The notes beneath the pieces were generated by a model. It did not search any database and was not told the origin of the DNA. It saw nothing but the letters and a program-made list of their open reading frames with translations. From NCBI GenBank assembly GCA_964604415.1, contig CAZRYT010000027.1, positions 1 through 6,463 of the forward strand: a stretch of DNA of 6,463 nucleotides, written 5' to 3'. Source of the DNA: CAZJQT01 sp964604415 (GTDB lineage: Bacteria > Patescibacteriota > Saccharimonadia > Saccharimonadales > CAZJQT01). Both the position numbers and the translations under genes were made by a program. Shown piece after piece: positions 5,020 to 6,463 of this stretch (the stretch's first letter is position 1; each line of letters opens with the position of its first letter).

Positions 5020-6463
5020 ATGGCAGAAGAAAAAGAACGCAAAGAGGATTTAAACCCCCGTGCTGAAGAGCTGGAGGCTAAAGTCCGCCGAATGATGGAT
5101 CCCAGCGTACCCGAGGAGGCTATAGAGCCAACTAAATCTGCCAAACAATCTATCAAAGTTATCCAGGACAATCAGTCAGACGATGAACCCCCTAGCGCAC
5201 CAGAGCTCCCGAACCAAGATAGTGATGAAGCTATACCGGTGGCTGTAATCAAAAATAACCGCAAAGTTATCAAGCCGTTAGACGAGTCAAACGAAACTAC
5301 GCCGTCGGAGGAGAAAAAGATAAGTGTTAAGGCTCATGACGCCAGTCCAGACCAGCTGGCACAAGAAATAGACGACAGCGTAGCCAAACTCGCCCCCGAG
5401 GAAGCCTCCAAGCTCAAGCAAACCGATGATGGTCTGGATGATAAAGCAACCGATAAAGCCGTTGATGAGATTGTCCGCGAGGAAGGTGACACCATACTAG
5501 AAGTTGATGATACGTTGCGTGAAACCGGCGCACCAGTTAAACCCACCAAAGCCAAACATCGCTCTATATTCAGAAACCGATTGTTTAGATGGTTCGTAAT
5601 ATTGGTTGTTCTGGCTTCTTTGGCTGGGGCAGTAGTCTGGCCAACTAGCCGCTACATGGCACTAAACGCCGCTGGCGTCAGGTCTAGTAGCTCATTGACC
5701 GTAGTGGATGCTAGTACTGGCCAACCGCTTAAAGACGCCCAGATTAGTCTTGGTGGTACTAATGTCAAAACCGATTCCAAAGGCACAGCCAAGCTTACCA
5801 AATTGCGCTTAGGCAAGACCGAGCTAACCATTTCCAAACTGGCCTTTGGTCCAATCACCAAAACCGTCACTGTTGGCTGGGGTAGTAATCCGCTAGGCAA
5901 CTTCCAGCTTGACCCAACAGGTGCCCAATACCAATTCCAGGTTGCCGATTTTCTGTCTGGCAAACCGGTCACAGAGGCTTTAGCCGAATCAAGTGATTCC
6001 AGTGCAAAAGCCGACGCTAAAGGTCTGATTAAGCTAACCATTGACCCAACTGATGCTAAAACGCTAGATGTTAAACTCAGTGCTTCAGGTTATCGTGACC
6101 AAAAACTAACAATTGACCTTGCTGATCACAAACCACATAACATCAAACTGATGCTGGCGCGTAAAGACGTTTATGTCACCAAACAGTCCGGCAAGTTTGA
6201 TATCTATGCTAGTTATATTGATGGCACTGATCCACAACTTATTCTGGCGGGTACGGGTCACGAGCAGGCCGATATGGTTCTGTTGCCGCATCCATCCGCT
6301 AATGTAGCGGCCCTTGTCTCAACTCGGGCTAATCAATCCGACGGCAAAGGTGGTTTACTGAGCGGTTTGCTTATGATTGACATTGCTAGCAAACAAACTA
6401 CTTCAGTGACTATTGATAAAGGCATTCAATTGTTAGGCTGGAGTGGCGATTACTTAGTTTATG
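5020..6463 (+). CDS. Membrane-anchored surface protein with Ig-like repeats and beta-propeller start (5' part of gene)
   Basis: An open frame of 481 codons starts at ATG 5020 and runs off the window end. Residues 1-~180 are hydrophilic with roughly twice as many acidic as basic residues and probably a partly disordered cytoplasmic region. A basic patch (KHRSIFRNR) precedes one membrane segment at ~191-207 (WFVILVVLASLAGAVVW), so the N-terminus should be inside and the rest outside. Two Ig-like/carboxypeptidase-regulatory-type beta repeats follow, ~224-290 (VDASTGQPLKDAQISLGG, then TDSKGTAKL) and ~297-375 (ADFLSGKPVTEALAE, then ADAKGLIKLTI). From ~383 propeller-like strands begin (KDVYVTKQSGKFDIYASYID), continuing to GWSGDYLVY at the edge. 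It is a paralogue of the partial gene at 1-1208; by alignment the full length would be about 725 residues. No clear Shine-Dalgarno sequence or promoter precedes it, so co-transcription with the gene at 4534 is likely. The gene and architecture are secure; the function is unknown. Confidence 0.85.
   Translation, partial: MAEEKERKEDLNPRAEELEAKVRRMMDPSVPEEAIEPTKSAKQSIKVIQDNQSDDEPPSAPELPNQDSDEAIPVAVIKNNRKVIKPLDESNETTPSEEKKISVKAHDASPDQLAQEIDDSVAKLAPEEASKLKQTDDGLDDKATDKAVDEIVREEGDTILEVDDTLRETGAPVKPTKAKHRSIFRNRLFRWFVILVVLASLAGAVVWPTSRYMALNAAGVRSSSSLTVVDASTGQPLKDAQISLGGTNVKTDSKGTAKLTKLRLGKTELTISKLAFGPITKTVTVGWGSNPLGNFQLDPTGAQYQFQVADFLSGKPVTEALAESSDSSAKADAKGLIKLTIDPTDAKTLDVKLSASGYRDQKLTIDLADHKPHNIKLMLARKDVYVTKQSGKFDIYASYIDGTDPQLILAGTGHEQADMVLLPHPSANVAALVSTRANQSDGKGGLLSGLLMIDIASKQTTSVTIDKGIQLLGWSGDYLVY

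Noticed and set aside
5334..6041. Minus-strand open frames at 5334-5555 and 5652-6041
   Set aside because: They lie opposite the continuous surface-protein gene and give Ser/Leu/Val-rich products typical of antisense shadows.
1..6463. CRISPR array, tRNA, rRNA, insertion sequence or toxin-antitoxin pair
   Set aside because: No regularly spaced repeats, cloverleaf-like or rRNA-like stretches, or transposase motifs were seen. The small gene at 4066-4296 has no partner in a toxin-antitoxin layout.

Overview
The window looks like chromosomal DNA of a bacterium, most probably Candidatus Saccharibacteria (TM7) or a related Patescibacteria/CPR lineage. This is an inference from three things: compact gene packing with almost no Shine-Dalgarno sequences, surface proteins that join a membrane anchor to Ig-like and propeller repeats, and an orphan pyrimidine gene beside a DrrAB-type exporter. 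TGA is used as a normal stop at the ends of the first two genes, which argues against the UGA-recoding CPR groups (Gracilibacteria, Absconditabacteria). No rRNA, tRNA, CRISPR array, insertion sequence or phage gene was seen.

Layout. (1) Positions 1-1208 hold the 3' part of a large surface-protein gene: the end of an Ig-like repeat, then a beta-propeller-like region and a Gly/Tyr-rich C-terminus. (2) 1264-2265 is a complete aspartate carbamoyltransferase gene (pyrB) with no other pyrimidine gene beside it. (3) 2299-4069 is a two-gene ABC exporter of the daunorubicin-resistance type: an ATPase and an ABC-2 permease overlapping by 11 bases. (4) 4066-4296, minus strand, is a small unrecognised gene that converges on the permease, with the stop codons overlapping. 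(5) 4316-4358 is a strong hairpin with T-tracts that probably ends the exporter transcript after it has run antisense through the whole small gene. (6) 4534-4980 encodes a small Q/N-rich protein with one membrane segment and a strongly basic tail. (7) 5020 to the window end is the 5' part of a second surface-protein gene with an acidic cytoplasmic region, one membrane anchor, two Ig-like repeats and the start of a propeller.

The partial genes at the two ends are clear paralogues at protein level, so the pyrB-exporter-small-gene block sits between two members of one envelope-protein family. Their function is not known to me. The anchor-plus-repeat design suggests that they project from the cell membrane, and the small basic membrane protein encoded directly before the second one may be its partner.

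Several genes appear to start leaderless or nearly so. pyrB and the ABC ATPase each have a -35/-10 pair with a 17-base spacer, and in both exactly 8 bases separate the -10 box from the ATG. The small minus-strand gene (8 bases) and the Q/N-rich protein gene (9 bases) may follow the same plan with weaker boxes. Only the ABC permease, which is translationally coupled, has a clear Shine-Dalgarno-like sequence close to its start.
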